Assembly: GCA_021390615.1 (NCBI GenBank)
Contig: JAJEJU010000025.1
Coordinates: forward strand, 1-64,000
From: Rhodanobacteraceae bacterium ZG21-1
GTDB lineage: Bacteria > Pseudomonadota > Gammaproteobacteria > Xanthomonadales > Rhodanobacteraceae
Length of the DNA stretch: 64,000 bases
Direction of reading: 5' to 3'
This document shows positions 44,700-54,946 of this stretch, piece by piece. The notes beneath the pieces were generated by a model. It ran no database searches, was not told the DNA's origin, and was given only the letters and a program-made list of their open reading frames with translations. The position numbers and the translations under genes were made by a program. Positions within the stretch are counted from its first letter, which is position 1, and the number at the start of each line of letters is the position of its first letter.

Positions 44700-46628
44700 T
44701 TACGCTTGATCGAACTCGCCCGCCTGCACCAGCCGGCAGACCGTCTGCACATCGCGGTCCATCGCGCGATCGCGGTGCATGAAGCTGATGTGTTTGCGCA
44801 GCACGTCATGGGCGCTGCGGACCGCGCCGCCGGGATGGAAATCGCCCACCTCGGCCAGGGCCGCCATCAACTGCTGCACTTCGCGCACGAACTGCGCGTA
44901 GTGCGGATGATCCTCGCGCGGCGCGTTGGCGATCTTGGCGGCCAGCGCCTTCCAGTCGCCGTGGGCTGCCAGGCGCCGCGCCGCGTTGAGCATGTCGTTG
45001 CGGTAGTCGAGCGCCTGGGCGGCGGTATACAGCTCCAGCGCCAGCACGTGGCTGAGGTCTTCGGTCATCTCCAGCACCTGGCGCGCCTCGTTGGCGCCCA
45101 TCGAGACGTGGTCCTCGGCGTTGGCGCTGGTCGGCACCGAATACACGCTGGCGGGGTGCGCGCGGGTGGCCAGGTCGTTGACCAGCGCCGCCGCGGTGTA
45201 CTGCACGATCATGAAGCCCGAGTCGGTGCCGTCCTCGTTGCCGGTGAGGAAGGCCGGCAGGCCGTCGTTGGTGGCCGGATCGACCAGCTTGTTGAGGCGG
45301 CGCTCGGAAATCGAAGCGAGCACGGGAATCGCCGCCTTCACGTAGCTCATCGCCAGCGCCAGCGGCATGCCGTGGAAATGGCCGGCCGAAACGACCTGGT
45401 CTTCGATGTGGCGCGGCCGACCCGCGGCCTTGCCTTCGGCGAACACTTCGTCGTCCGGGTCGGGGAAGATCAGCGGATTGTCGGTGACCGCATTCAGTTC
45501 GATGTCGAACACGCGGCAGGCCTGCGCCCAGGCGTCGCGCACGGCGCCGTGCACCTGCGGCATGCAGCGCAGGCAGTAGGCGTCCTGCGGCTGATGCTTC
45601 TTGCCGCCCTTGAACGGCAGGAAGCGCGCATAGAAGGCCTCGCGGCCGTGGCGCTGCCCGGCCGGCACCCAGTCCCAGCCGATGTCGAAGCTGAGCGCCT
45701 GGTCTTCCGGCGTCTGCCAGGCCTCGGCGGTCCACGGCTTGTAGCGCGGCACCAGGTGATACGGAATATCCAGCAGGGTCGATCCTTCCAGCAGGCCGCG
45801 CACACGCTTGGCCGTGTCGACCTGCCCCGGATGCGGGCGCAGCGCGTGCACTTCCGGGCGCAGCGCACCACCGCGGCCCGCAAAGGCATCCAGCGTCATC
45901 GCCGCAGCGAGGTCGGCCGTGTCCAGCAGGCGCTCCAGCGCATCCAGCGCGAGGGCGCCGGTGGCGAGCATCTGCGCAGTGCCGTTGTTCAGTGCCAGGC
46001 CTTCCTTGAAGGACAGCCGGATCGGCTTCAGGCCTGCGCGCCGCAGCGCCTCCGCGCCGTCGAGGCGCTCGCCCTTGTAAAACGCCTCGCCGCCGCCCAG
46101 CAGCACGATGGCCAGATGCGACAGCGGCGCCAGATCGCCGCTGGCGCCGACCGAGCCCTTTTCCGGCACCACCGGCACGATGCCCGCATTGAGCATGGCG
46201 GTGAGCGCCTCCAGCGTCTCCACGCGGATGCCCGAGTGGCCGCGCATCAAAGTGTTGATGCGAATCACCAGCATCGCCCGCACCACTTCCGGCGAGAACG
46301 GCTTGCCGACGCAGACCGCGTGAGTGGTGATCAGGTTGTGCTGCAGTTCGTCGAGCAAGGTGCCGTCGGGCTGACTGGGATGGCCGCCGGGCAGCTCGTC
46401 GCGCTGGCGATGCGCGCCCAGCAGCTTGTCCGCATTGCTGCCGAAGCCGGTGGTGACGCCGTAGATCGGCTCGCCGCAGCTGACCTTGTCGGCCAGGAAG
46501 TCGGCGGCGCGCCGCACCCGGTCCAGCTTGGCGGGGTCGAGCTCGACGCGCCGGCCCGAGCGGGCCACCGCGACCAAGGTTTCCCGCGTCAGGCTGCTGC
46601 CGTCCAGAACTACCGTCTCAACCGTCAT
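44700..46628 (-). CDS. hutH: Histidine ammonia-lyase-like enzyme, long variant
   Basis: 642 residues, against about 510 for ordinary HutH. MIO-forming Ala-Ser-Gly triad in GSVGASGDLAPLSH (~161-163). Other family motifs: YGVTTGFGSNAD, GLALNNGTAQM, YCLRCMPQVHGAVRDA, NPLIF, SAGHFHGMPLA, ANAEDHVSMG. The THA after LQHNLIT resembles the SHA of histidine lyases rather than the HL or FL of tyrosine or phenylalanine lyases. Extra material occurs near residue 80 and as a Trp/Tyr-rich insertion of about 60 residues before YCLRC. It would convert histidine to urocanate, but no hutU, hutI or hutG is nearby. It lies in a unit with hisS and a small lipoprotein, so its role may not be plain catabolism. Confidence 0.85.
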   Translation of the reverse strand: MTVETVVLDGSSLTRETLVAVARSGRRVELDPAKLDRVRRAADFLADKVSCGEPIYGVTTGFGSNADKLLGAHRQRDELPGGHPSQPDGTLLDELQHNLITTHAVCVGKPFSPEVVRAMLVIRINTLMRGHSGIRVETLEALTAMLNAGIVPVVPEKGSVGASGDLAPLSHLAIVLLGGGEAFYKGERLDGAEALRRAGLKPIRLSFKEGLALNNGTAQMLATGALALDALERLLDTADLAAAMTLDAFAGRGGALRPEVHALRPHPGQVDTAKRVRGLLEGSTLLDIPYHLVPRYKPWTAEAWQTPEDQALSFDIGWDWVPAGQRHGREAFYARFLPFKGGKKHQPQDAYCLRCMPQVHGAVRDAWAQACRVFDIELNAVTDNPLIFPDPDDEVFAEGKAAGRPRHIEDQVVSAGHFHGMPLALAMSYVKAAIPVLASISERRLNKLVDPATNDGLPAFLTGNEDGTDSGFMIVQYTAAALVNDLATRAHPASVYSVPTSANAEDHVSMGANEARQVLEMTEDLSHVLALELYTAAQALDYRNDMLNAARRLAAHGDWKALAAKIANAPREDHPHYAQFVREVQQLMAALAEVGDFHPGGAVRSAHDVLRKHISFMHRDRAMDRDVQTVCRLVQAGEFDQA

Positions 46629-46661
46629 ACATGCTCCGCGCCGAGGCGCCGATAAGGGGAA

Positions 46662-46952
46662 TCAGGGATTGCAGCGCAGCTCGGCGCGCACTGTCCAAGT
46701 GGGGCCTTCGCCGAACACGGCATTGCCGTGCCAGCCCTCGGCGACCACCTGCGGTTCGGACATCTGATAACCGTGATGGCACACCGTGGTGGCGCGTCGC
46801 TCGAACTCGGGGCGTATCGCCGCCGGTCGATCGCTGCCGACATGAGTCAGCTCGTAGCTGCCGGGCTGCGACTCGCGCACCTGCCAGCGGTCGTCGCTGC
46901 AAGCGTCCAGCGACAAGCCCAGCGCCAGCCACACGGGCCAGCGCGAACTCAC
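46662..46952 (-). CDS. Small exported protein or lipoprotein, unknown
   Basis: 96 residues from a GTG whose last two bases overlap the hisS stop (GTGA), so it is translationally coupled to hisS. N-terminal hydrophobic stretch [14 protein letters not shown], with Cys 18 as a possible lipid site, though Asp at -2 is unusual. The mature part is about 78 residues with two more cysteines (TTVCHHGYQ and a C-terminal RCNP). No family recognised. hutH begins 33 bases after its stop. Confidence 0.65.
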   Translation of the reverse strand: MSSRWPVWLALGLSLDACSDDRWQVRESQPGSYELTHVGSDRPAAIRPEFERRATTVCHHGYQMSEPQVVAEGWHGNAVFGEGPTWTVRAELRCNP

Positions 46953-48337
46953 GGGGCGATCTCGGCCTGGGCCAGCTCCACCCGCAAGGTCTTGATCAGC
47001 TCGTTGCGCGCGATCTCGAACTGATCCTCACGGCGCAGATCCTTCACCGTCACCACGCCCCTGGCCAGCTCGTCCTCGCCGAGCACCACCACGAAGCGGA
47101 TGCCGGCGCGATCGGCGTACTTGAACTGCTTGCCGAGCTTGCCGCCTTCCAGCACCACTTCGGTGGAAATGCCGGCGCCACGCAGTTCGCCGGCCAGCGC
47201 GAGATAGGCCGGCAGTTGCGCCGCGTCCATCTGGGTCACCAGCACGTCGACCGTGCTGCGTGCGGTGTCGATCAGCCCCGCGTCGCGCAGCTGCCAGTAC
47301 AGGCGGGTCAAGCCGATCGAGATGCCCACGCCGGGCAGCTTCGACTTGGTGTACTGGCTGGCCAGGTTTTCGTAGCGCCCGCCCGAGCAGATCGAGCCGA
47401 TCTGCGGGTGGTCGTTGAGGGTGGTCTCGTAGACGGTGCCGGTGTAGTAGTCCAGCCCGCGCGCGATCGACAGGTTCAGCGCGTAGTGCGTCTCCGGCAC
47501 GCCGAAGTCGCGGATCAGGCCCAGCACTTCCTTCAGCTCGGCGCGGCCCTGCTCCATCGCCTCGGGGCCAGGGCCCAGCGCGTCGAGCTGGTCGAAGGCA
47601 TCCTGCAGCGAGCTCGAACGGACCTCGACGAAGGCCAGGATCTTCTGCACTGCCTCGGCGCTGAGACCGAAACCCTCGCCGGTCAGCGTGTCGCGCACAT
47701 AGTCCGCGCCGCGCTTGTCCAGCTTGTCCACCTCGCGCAGCACCAGCATCTGCTGCTCGCCGTCGAGCACGCCGAGGCTCTCGAAATAGCCGCGCATCAG
47801 CTTGCGGTTGTTGAGCTGGATGGTGAACGCGCCGATGTTCAGCTCGCGGAACACGCTGTAGATCACCGCCGGGATTTCGGCGTCGTAACGCACCGACAGC
47901 GCGTCCTTGCCGATCACGTCGATGTCGCACTGGTAGAACTCGCGGAACCGGCCGCGCTGGGCCCGCTCGCCGCGATACACGCGCTGCATCTGATAGCGGC
48001 GGAACGGGAAGCTCAGGTCGTGCTCGTGCTCGGCGACATAGCGTGCCAGCGGCACCGTGAGGTCGAAGCGCAGCGCCAGCTCGGGCTTGTCGCCGGCGCC
48101 TTTCTCGGCGTTGCCGAGCGCGCCGGTCGACTGCACGAAATAGACCTGGCGCTCGGTCTCGCCGCCGGTCTTGGTCAGCAAGACGTCCGAGAATTCGATC
48201 GCCGGCGTCTCCACCGGCAGGAAGCCGAAGCGCTCGTAATTGCGCCGGATCGTGTCGAGCATGCGCTGGAAGGCGATCTGGTCGAGCGGCAAGAGCTCGA
48301 GCACGCCGGGCATGGTGCGGGCCGGGGTTAGCGCCAT
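46949..48337 (-). CDS. hisS: Histidine-tRNA ligase
   Basis: 462 residues from the ATG at 48337, preceded by GAGGA; an upstream in-frame ATG gives a 14-residue extension and is less likely. Class II synthetase: motif 2 in [18 protein letters not shown], histidine-specific [19 protein letters not shown], and a C-terminal anticodon-binding domain from ~370. It is the first gene of hisS-lipoprotein-hutH on the minus strand. Charges tRNA-His in the cytoplasm. Confidence 0.96.
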   Translation of the reverse strand: MALTPARTMPGVLELLPLDQIAFQRMLDTIRRNYERFGFLPVETPAIEFSDVLLTKTGGETERQVYFVQSTGALGNAEKGAGDKPELALRFDLTVPLARYVAEHEHDLSFPFRRYQMQRVYRGERAQRGRFREFYQCDIDVIGKDALSVRYDAEIPAVIYSVFRELNIGAFTIQLNNRKLMRGYFESLGVLDGEQQMLVLREVDKLDKRGADYVRDTLTGEGFGLSAEAVQKILAFVEVRSSSLQDAFDQLDALGPGPEAMEQGRAELKEVLGLIRDFGVPETHYALNLSIARGLDYYTGTVYETTLNDHPQIGSICSGGRYENLASQYTKSKLPGVGISIGLTRLYWQLRDAGLIDTARSTVDVLVTQMDAAQLPAYLALAGELRGAGISTEVVLEGGKLGKQFKYADRAGIRFVVVLGEDELARGVVTVKDLRREDQFEIARNELIKTLRVELAQAEIAP

Positions 48338-48466
48338 GGGGTCCTCTATCCAAACAATGGGCAGACGCCGCGCCGGCAAAGGCCGCGACGGCAGTCGCCT
48401 AGATTAGCAGAAGCGCCCTTGCCGCCTCATCGCGCGCGAGGGCCTAAGCGGTTCGACGCGCGAGTG

Positions 48467-48495
48467 TTGCCAAGTCCGGGCCGGCTCATTAAGAT
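48467..48495 (+). promoter_or_regulatory. Promoter of tRNA-Pro
   Basis: TTGCCA (48467-48472), a 17-base spacer, TAAGAT (48490-48495). The predicted start is about six bases before the tRNA, a normal distance. Confidence 0.65.
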
Positions 48496-48507
48496 ACGCG
48501 GCTCCCA

Positions 48508-48584
<77 letters not shown>

Positions 48585-48600
48585 AGATGTCTGCATGAAG

Positions 48601-48637
48601 GCCCTGGAACGTCTCGACGCTCCGGGGCTTTTTCTTT
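48601..48637 (+). terminator. Rho-independent terminator of tRNA-Pro
   Basis: GCCC-t-GGA-a-CGT / ctcg / ACG-c-TCC-g-GGGC followed by TTTTTCTTT, 16 bases after the tRNA 3' end. Confidence 0.8.
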
Positions 48638-48706
48638 GCATGGGCTGCAAGCAAAACGTGGCGGCGGTCTGACCGCAGCGATGCGGCAGCCGGATCGGCG
48701 TCGGAT

Positions 48707-49516
48707 TCAGCGCTGCGTCGCCAGAACGGCCAGCCGGTCGAGTTCGGCCTCGACGAAACCGGCCTCGAGTCGGGCCGGGCGATTGAACGGGCCGCGCAGC
48801 CCCACGCCCATGAAGTCGCGCAGCAAGCCGAAGAAGGCCTCGAAGGGGTCGGCGCCGTTACGCTCGCAGCACCAGCGGAACCAGCGCGTGCCGGCCGCCA
48901 CATGGGCCACCTCCTCGCGCAGGATGACTTCCAGGATCGCCACCGTGCGCTCGTCGCCGACCTCGCGCAGGCGCTGGATCATGCCCGGCGTCACGTCCAG
49001 CCCGCGCGCCTCCAGCACGCGCGGCACCAGGGCCATGCGCGCGGCGATGTCGCCCGCGGTCTTCTCGGCCATTTCCCACAGGCCGTTGTGCGCGTCGAAA
49101 TCGCCGTAGACGTGCCCGAGTTCCTGCAGGCGTGCCGACAGCATGGCGAAGTGGCGCGCCTCGTCCGCCGCGCACGCGGCCCAGTCCAGGTAATAGCGCT
49201 CGGGCATGCCACGGAAACGGTAGACCGCGTCCCAGGCCAGGTTGATCGCATTGAACTCGATGTGCGCCACCGCATGCACCAGCGCGGCGCGCCCCTCCGG
49301 CGTGCCCAGGCCGCGCTGCGGCAGTTCTCGCGCTGGCACCAGCCGCGGCCGCAGCGGCCGGCCCGGATCAGTGATCGGAGTGGCCGGTGGCGCAGCCGGA
49401 TCGGCGCGCAAGGCGCCGGCCTGCAAGGCCAGCCAGGCGGCGTGGGTGAGACGCAGTTTCTCGGCGGGATCGGCGGCCGCCAGGCAGGCTGCCGCCGCGT
49501 CGTGCAAGTCGCTCAT
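48707..49516 (-). CDS. DUF455 ferritin-like di-iron protein
   Basis: 269 residues. Helical bundle with the acidic and His ligand pattern of ferritin-like proteins: HIEFNAINLAWDA (~80), CAADEARHFAMLSARL (~118-133) and LREEVAHVAAGTRWF (~200). The DUF455 family is widespread in Proteobacteria without an agreed function. Last gene of the folC-SPOR-cvpA-purF run, 28 bases after the purF stop. Confidence 0.85.
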   Translation of the reverse strand: MSDLHDAAAACLAAADPAEKLRLTHAAWLALQAGALRADPAAPPATPITDPGRPLRPRLVPARELPQRGLGTPEGRAALVHAVAHIEFNAINLAWDAVYRFRGMPERYYLDWAACAADEARHFAMLSARLQELGHVYGDFDAHNGLWEMAEKTAGDIAARMALVPRVLEARGLDVTPGMIQRLREVGDERTVAILEVILREEVAHVAAGTRWFRWCCERNGADPFEAFFGLLRDFMGVGLRGPFNRPARLEAGFVEAELDRLAVLATQR

Positions 49517-49544
49517 CGACCTGCCCGCTGCCCCATGGGCAAGA

Positions 49545-51020
49545 TCACGCCAGACGCCGCGATGCCTTCGCCTCGTCCGAGCGCAGCATCTCGATCTGAC
49601 GCAGGTAGCTCTGCTCCAGACCGGTGACGTACTCGCCGGAAAAGCACGAGGTGTCGAAATGGGTCAGCCCGTCGTTGCCGTCCTGCACCGCCCAGATCAG
49701 GTCCTGAAGGTCCTGGTAGATCAGCCAGTCGGCGCCGAGCTGAGCCTCGACTTCCTTATCGGTATGCCCGGCGGCGACCAGCTCGGAAGCCGCCGGCATG
49801 TCGATGCCATACACGTTCGGGTAACGCACCGGCGGCGCGGCGGAGGCGAAGAACACCTGCTTCGCGCCGGCGTCGCGCGCCATCTGGATGATCTGGCGCG
49901 AGGTGGTGCCGCGCACGATGGAATCGTCCACCAGCAGCACGGTCTTCTTGCGGAACTCCAGATCGATCGCATTGAGCTTGCGGCGCACCGATTTCACGCG
50001 GTCGCCCTGCCCCGGCATGATGAAGGTGCGGCCGACGTAGCGGTTCTTGACGAAGCCCTCGCGGAACGGCACGCCCAGCGCCTCGGCCAGCGCGCTGGCG
50101 GCAGTACGCGCGGTGTCGGGGATCGGGATCACCGCGTCGATGCCGTGGTCGGGGCATTCGCGCAGGATCTTCTCAGCCAGCTTCTCGCCCATGCGCAGGC
50201 GCGCCTTGTACACCGACACGTCCTCGATCATCGAGTCAGGCCGCGCCAGGTAGACGTATTCGAAGATGCACGGCGCATGCACCGCGCCCTGCGCGCACAG
50301 CCGGGTGTGCAGCTGGCCGTCCTCGGTGATCAGTACCGCCTCGCCGGGCGCCACATCGCGCAGACGCTTGAAGCCGAGCACGTCGAAGGCCACCGATTCC
50401 GACGCCACCGCATACTCGCGCCCTTCCCCGCTCACCCGCTCGCCGAGCACCAGCGGACGGATCCCGTTCGGGTCGCGGAAGGCCAGCAGGCCGTAGCCCT
50501 GCACCAGGGCGATGCACGCATAGCCGCCGCGCGCGCGCGCATGCACGCCGGCGACCGCCTTGAACATGTGATCCGGCGTCAGAGTCATGCGCTCCTGGAT
50601 CTGCAGCTCGTGCGCCAGCACGTTGAGCAGCACTTCCGAATCGGAGTCGGTATTGATGTGGCGGCGGTCGTCCTCGAACATCTCGCGCCGCAGCGACTCG
50701 GTGTTGACCAGGTTGCCGTTGTGCGCAAAGGCGATGCCGTAAGGCGAGTTCACGTAGAACGGCTGCGCCTCGTCGGCGCCTTCCGAGCCCGCCGTGGGAT
50801 AGCGGCAATGGCCGATGCCGATGCGCCCGCGCAGGCGGCTCATCGCACCCTGGGTGAATACATCGCGCACCAGGCCGTTGCCCTTGTGCAGGCGCAGCCT
50901 GGCGCCGTCGACCGTGGCGATGCCCGCCGCGTCCTGGCCGCGGTGCTGCAGCACGGTGAGGCCGTCGTAGAGCGCCGATGCCACTTCCGTGGTACCGACA
51001 ATGCCGATGATTCCGCACAT
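49545..51020 (-). CDS. purF: Amidophosphoribosyltransferase
   Basis: 491 residues. First committed enzyme of purine synthesis: PRPP plus glutamine to phosphoribosylamine. N-terminal nucleophile Cys 2 (MCGIIGIVG), [20 protein letters not shown], and the PRTase motif [17 protein letters not shown] near 370. The lack of a propeptide before Cys 2 and of C-terminal Fe-S cysteines matches the E. coli-type enzyme. Cluster position after cvpA is classical. Confidence 0.97.
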   Translation of the reverse strand: MCGIIGIVGTTEVASALYDGLTVLQHRGQDAAGIATVDGARLRLHKGNGLVRDVFTQGAMSRLRGRIGIGHCRYPTAGSEGADEAQPFYVNSPYGIAFAHNGNLVNTESLRREMFEDDRRHINTDSDSEVLLNVLAHELQIQERMTLTPDHMFKAVAGVHARARGGYACIALVQGYGLLAFRDPNGIRPLVLGERVSGEGREYAVASESVAFDVLGFKRLRDVAPGEAVLITEDGQLHTRLCAQGAVHAPCIFEYVYLARPDSMIEDVSVYKARLRMGEKLAEKILRECPDHGIDAVIPIPDTARTAASALAEALGVPFREGFVKNRYVGRTFIMPGQGDRVKSVRRKLNAIDLEFRKKTVLLVDDSIVRGTTSRQIIQMARDAGAKQVFFASAAPPVRYPNVYGIDMPAASELVAAGHTDKEVEAQLGADWLIYQDLQDLIWAVQDGNDGLTHFDTSCFSGEYVTGLEQSYLRQIEMLRSDEAKASRRLA

Positions 51021-51032
51021 GGTGGATTGCGC

Positions 51033-51815
51033 CTATCTGATGTACATGGGGGTTTCCGCCGTGGAAGCCTGAGCCGGCGCCATCGGCGGCCTGGTCGTCG
51101 GTCCGGACAGACCGTTCAAGCCAGGCAGGTTGCGCAATCCTTGCAGGTTGCCCATCCCCGACAGCCCTTGCAGGCCGCGCAGGTCGAACAGGTTGTTGAG
51201 GCCGTTGCCGCCGCCCATCCCGGACGCGCCCAGGTTGTGCAGGTCAGGCAGCTTGCCGCCGCCCTGGGTCAGGCCCGAGAAGCCATGGAAATCGCCCAGG
51301 CCGCTCATGTCCGGCAGCGCCGACGGCGCGGAGCGCAGATAGCGCGACGCGTTCGCCGGCATCTGGCTGCCCAGCCACGCAGCCACCGGCTGAAACTTCG
51401 GCAGCAGCGAGGAACTGCCCCACCAGCTTTCGCGGGTGAAGGCGGTCATGCCGAGCAGGAACGCCACCAGCGACACCAGCAGCACGCCGCGCACGAAGCC
51501 GAAGGCCATGCCCAGCATGCGGTCCGCACCGGACAGGCCGGAACGAATCAGCATGCGATTGACCATCGCCTTGACGATGGCGCCGACCACCAGCACCCCG
51601 ACGAAGCAGATGCCGTAGCCGGCCGCCAGGCGCGCCGATGGAAACGAAATACTGTGCTCGAACTGCGCCGCCAGCGTCGGGCCGAACATCCAGCTGACCC
51701 AGAAGGCGATGCCCCAGATGGCCAGCGCCAGGATCTCCGATGTAAGGCCACGGGAGAGCCCGATCAAGACCGAGATCGACAGCACAGCGAGAATGACGAT
51801 GTCTATGAAGTTCAT
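51033..51815 (-). CDS. cvpA: CvpA family inner-membrane protein
   Basis: 260 residues. Four membrane helices in the first ~150 residues (MNFIDIVILAVLSISVLIGL, GLTSEILALAIWGIAFWVSW, then two more). The family is usually ~160 residues; here a C-terminal tail of about 100 residues is low complexity, rich in Gly, Leu and Asn (repeats such as GNGLNNLFDLRGLQGLSGMG). Linked to colicin V production and envelope homeostasis in E. coli. Directly upstream of purF with a 12-base gap. Confidence 0.9.
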   Translation of the reverse strand: MNFIDIVILAVLSISVLIGLSRGLTSEILALAIWGIAFWVSWMFGPTLAAQFEHSISFPSARLAAGYGICFVGVLVVGAIVKAMVNRMLIRSGLSGADRMLGMAFGFVRGVLLVSLVAFLLGMTAFTRESWWGSSSLLPKFQPVAAWLGSQMPANASRYLRSAPSALPDMSGLGDFHGFSGLTQGGGKLPDLHNLGASGMGGGNGLNNLFDLRGLQGLSGMGNLQGLRNLPGLNGLSGPTTRPPMAPAQASTAETPMYIR

Positions 51816-51853
51816 CCATGCACCCGCGCGCTTGAGTTAAGGAAAGACCCGAC

Positions 51854-52918
51854 TCAGGGCACGCCGACGATGTTGCCGGCGATACCGAGCTTGGCCTTGA
51901 CCTGATCGCGCAGACGTTCCGCGTCCGCGCGTTGCGTCTGCGGGCCCACCCGCACACGCCACAACTGCTTGCCGTTCACATTCACCGAATCCACGAAACC
52001 GTCGAAGCCGCTCGCGCGCAGGCGGTCGCGCAAGGCATTGGCGTCGCCCTGGTTGCCCATCGCCGCGACCTGCACGGCGAAACCACCCGCCCGCCGGCTG
52101 CCGCCGGGTGCCGCAGGCGTCGGCGCCGGTGCCGGCGCGTCCGCGGCCGGCGTGCTGGCGCCGCCCTGCAGGGTCGGGGTCAGGCCGCTGATCGACTGGG
52201 AGATCTTCAGGCGCGCCGCCTCGGCAGCGGCGCGCGACTCGAACGGTCCTGCGCTGACCAGGGTCAGCGTCTTGCCGGCGCGATCCACCGGACGGCCGCT
52301 CACCGGATAGCCCAGCCCACGCACGCGCTGCATCAGGTTCTGCGCGCCGCTGCTGGAGGAGTAGGCGCTGAGGTTCACGCTGTAGTTGCCGCGCGCCGCG
52401 GTGGCGGCGGGCAAGGCGGCGGACTGGTCGGCCGGAGCGGCATGCTGAGGCGCCCCGCCCGGGGGCTGCGCCGGGATCAGCGGCTGCATGGCGGTGGCGC
52501 CGGTGCGGCCAGGGGTCGGCGGCGGCGATTTGCCCGGAGCAGGCTGGGTGTCCACGTCATGCGGGCGGTTGGAAGGGATGTTCACCGCCGGTAGCGAGTT
52601 CGCGCCGCCCGGCGTGCGCAGCGGCACCAGCGGTTGCTGCGACGAGGCATTCGCAGCCGGCCGCGGCACCGACGCGGAGGACACCGCAGGCGCCGGCGCC
52701 ACCGGCGCTGCCGTGGCGCTTGCTGCTGGCGCACCGGGCGTCAGGCTCATGGTCTTGGTCTGCAGGTCGCGATCCGGCGCCGGCGGAATCGCCAGGCTGA
52801 CGGATTGGTCGCCGCCGCTCGCCGGCGGATTGCTCGGAAAAAGCATCGGAACGAATACCACCGCCAGCACGACCAGAACGGCAGCTCCAAGCAGACGTGT
52901 TTTCAAGACAGGCTCCAT
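51854..52918 (-). CDS. SPOR-domain cell-division protein (DedD-like)
   Basis: 354 residues from the ATG at 52918. Short cytoplasmic N-terminus, one membrane helix (~8-28, LGAAVLVVLAVVFVPMLF), a long Pro/Ala-rich periplasmic linker, and two SPOR-like segments: a middle one (NYSVNLSAYSSSSGAQNLMQRVRGLGY) and a C-terminal one (~278-354, FAVQVAAMGNQGDANALRDRL). SPOR domains bind denuded septal peptidoglycan. Position between folC and cvpA matches dedD in other Gammaproteobacteria. Confidence 0.87.
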   Translation of the reverse strand: MEPVLKTRLLGAAVLVVLAVVFVPMLFPSNPPASGGDQSVSLAIPPAPDRDLQTKTMSLTPGAPAASATAAPVAPAPAVSSASVPRPAANASSQQPLVPLRTPGGANSLPAVNIPSNRPHDVDTQPAPGKSPPPTPGRTGATAMQPLIPAQPPGGAPQHAAPADQSAALPAATAARGNYSVNLSAYSSSSGAQNLMQRVRGLGYPVSGRPVDRAGKTLTLVSAGPFESRAAAEAARLKISQSISGLTPTLQGGASTPAADAPAPAPTPAAPGGSRRAGGFAVQVAAMGNQGDANALRDRLRASGFDGFVDSVNVNGKQLWRVRVGPQTQRADAERLRDQVKAKLGIAGNIVGVP

Positions 52919-53032
52919 GGCGTCGATTGCGGCGCGTGGTAGCACCATTATACCCGCCTTGCCGCCCCAACCATGGCCGCGGCTGCCATCGATTCAGGCA
53001 AGCCTGCAGACGCCGCCGAAGCGGCGATGCGC

Positions 53033-54325
53033 TCAGCTGGCGTTCGCAGCTTCGGCCAGCACCGCAGTTGCGACGAAAAACGAGCCGAAGGCGAGAATCC
53101 GCTCGCCGTGCCCGGCGTGGCGGCGCGCGGCAAGCAGGGCGCCGCGCACATCGCCATGCGCATCGCTGCGCGCCTCGGGCAACACCTCGCGCAGCAGCGT
53201 CGCCAGCTCGGCCACCGGCATGCCGCGCGGCGTATCGTGCTCCAGTCCGGCCAGATGCCAATGTGAAATGCGACTGCCCAGCGCAGCGATCACGCCGGCC
53301 GCGTCCTTGTCCGCGAGCGAGCCGTACACGGCGTGTGTCGGCGCGGCCGGCTGCGCGTCGAGCCATTCGGCCAGGGCGCGCGCCGCCTGCGGGTTGTGCC
53401 CGACATCGACGAACAGCGGCGGATCGCCGCCCAGGGCCTGCAGGCGGGCCGGCACCTTCGCCGTCCGCAGTCCCGTGGCGACTGCGGCCTGCAGAGCCTG
53501 CGCCGTCAGCGGCAAGCTTCCCTGCGCCTGCAGCGTGTGCAGCACCGCGATTGCCGTGGCGGCATTGGCGTACTGCACCGGCGCCGCCAGGGCCGGGTCG
53601 GGCAGCTCCCAGCCGGTGCCGTCGCGATGCCGCCAGCGCCAGCCGGCGTCCAGGCGCTCGACCGTGAAATCCGCACCGGCGCGCTCCACGAGGGCGCCGG
53701 CGGCCGCCAGCGCCTGGATCAGGCCGGCCGGCGGCGACGACTCGCCGACGATCGCGGGCCGGCCGGCGCGCGCGATGCCGGCCTTCTCGCGGCCGATGCT
53801 GTCCCGGTCCGGACCGAGCCAGTCCATATGGTCGAGATCGATGGTGGTGATCGCCACCGCGTCCGCATCCACGATGTTCACTGCATCCAGCCGGCCACCC
53901 AGGCCCACTTCGAGAATCGCCGCGTCGAGGCCGGCGCGCGCGAACAGGTCCAGCGCGGCCAGCGTGCCGAACTCGAAATAGGTCAGCGGAATATCGCCGC
54001 GCGCGGCTTCGATCCGTTCGAAGGCGGCCACCAGCGCGTCGTCCTGTGCTTCGGCCCCGTCGAGACGGATGCGCTCGTTGTAGCGCAGCAGGTGCGGCGA
54101 GGTGAAAGCGCCCACGCGCAGCCCGGCGGCGCGCAGGATCGCCTCGAGCAGGGCCACGGTGGAACCCTTGCCGTTGGTGCCACCCACCGTGACGATGCAG
54201 CGCGCCGGCGCCGCCGCGCCCATGCGCAGCCACACCGCCCGCACGCGCTCGAGCCCCAGCTCGATGCTGCGCACGTTCACGCGTTCCTGGTAGGCCAGCC
54301 ATTCGTCGAGGGTGCGGGTCGTCAT
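53033..54325 (-). CDS. folC: Dihydrofolate synthase / folylpolyglutamate synthase
   Basis: 430 residues. Mur-ligase-like ATP-dependent enzyme adding glutamate to dihydropteroate and folates. P-loop VGGTNGKGSTVALL (~48-56), FTSPHLLRYNERI, LEVGLGGRLDAVN, TTIDLDHMDWLG and DVGHNPQAARAL. Cytoplasm. It is 24 bases after the GNAT gene and 114 bases before the SPOR gene. Confidence 0.95.
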   Translation of the reverse strand: MTTRTLDEWLAYQERVNVRSIELGLERVRAVWLRMGAAAPARCIVTVGGTNGKGSTVALLEAILRAAGLRVGAFTSPHLLRYNERIRLDGAEAQDDALVAAFERIEAARGDIPLTYFEFGTLAALDLFARAGLDAAILEVGLGGRLDAVNIVDADAVAITTIDLDHMDWLGPDRDSIGREKAGIARAGRPAIVGESSPPAGLIQALAAAGALVERAGADFTVERLDAGWRWRHRDGTGWELPDPALAAPVQYANAATAIAVLHTLQAQGSLPLTAQALQAAVATGLRTAKVPARLQALGGDPPLFVDVGHNPQAARALAEWLDAQPAAPTHAVYGSLADKDAAGVIAALGSRISHWHLAGLEHDTPRGMPVAELATLLREVLPEARSDAHGDVRGALLAARRHAGHGERILAFGSFFVATAVLAEAANAS

Positions 54326-54349
54326 GGGCGAGCTCGGGGCAGCAGTGAG

Positions 54350-54946
54350 TCAGTGATCCAGCGAACGCAGCCAGAAGCGCAGCCGATGCGGGCTCGAAGC
54401 GCTGGCGCCGACCTCGGTCCAGTCCAGCACGCAGAACATGTCGTCCTGCCGGCGATAGCCGCGCTTGATCCAGAAGGCATCGTTCGGCCGGTAGTTGGGC
54501 GGGCGGCGCGGATCGTCTTCGGCGCGTTCGACAGCGCAGAACGCGATCTGACGAAAGACGCCGGATGCACGCGCATGCGCCTCGCGCAGGTCGAAAAAGC
54601 GATGACCGATCCCCTGTCCCCGATAGTTAGGCAGCAAGACCGATTCGCCGAAATAGAACACGGGGTCGAGCGGCAGGCTGCGTTCGACGAAGGCCTGCTG
54701 GATCGCTGCGATCTCATCGCGCAGCGGCATGCCGGTCGAGCAACCCACCACCTCGTCGCCGTCCAGGGCCAGCACGAACACGCTGCCCGCAGAACGGGCA
54801 TAGGCCTCGAGATAGCGACGCTCATAAGCCATGTCGCCGTCGTACAGATAGGGATAGTCGCGGAATACGCGGATGCGCAACTGAGCAAGCGCCGGCAGAT
54901 GTGGCGCGACCGCCTCGCCGACGCAGGCGACCAGGCGCACGCTCAC
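54350..54946 (-). CDS. GNAT-family N-acetyltransferase
   Basis: 198 residues. The acetyl-CoA binding motif is visible as LLPNYRGQGIGHRFFDLRE (~108-126). Other GNAT strands: VFVLALDGDEVVGCSTG and FWIKRGYRRQDDMFCVLDW. Substrate unknown. Overlaps the stop of the preceding SnoaL-like gene by ATGA, so the two are probably co-translated. Confidence 0.85.
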   Translation of the reverse strand: MSVRLVACVGEAVAPHLPALAQLRIRVFRDYPYLYDGDMAYERRYLEAYARSAGSVFVLALDGDEVVGCSTGMPLRDEIAAIQQAFVERSLPLDPVFYFGESVLLPNYRGQGIGHRFFDLREAHARASGVFRQIAFCAVERAEDDPRRPPNYRPNDAFWIKRGYRRQDDMFCVLDWTEVGASASSPHRLRFWLRSLDH

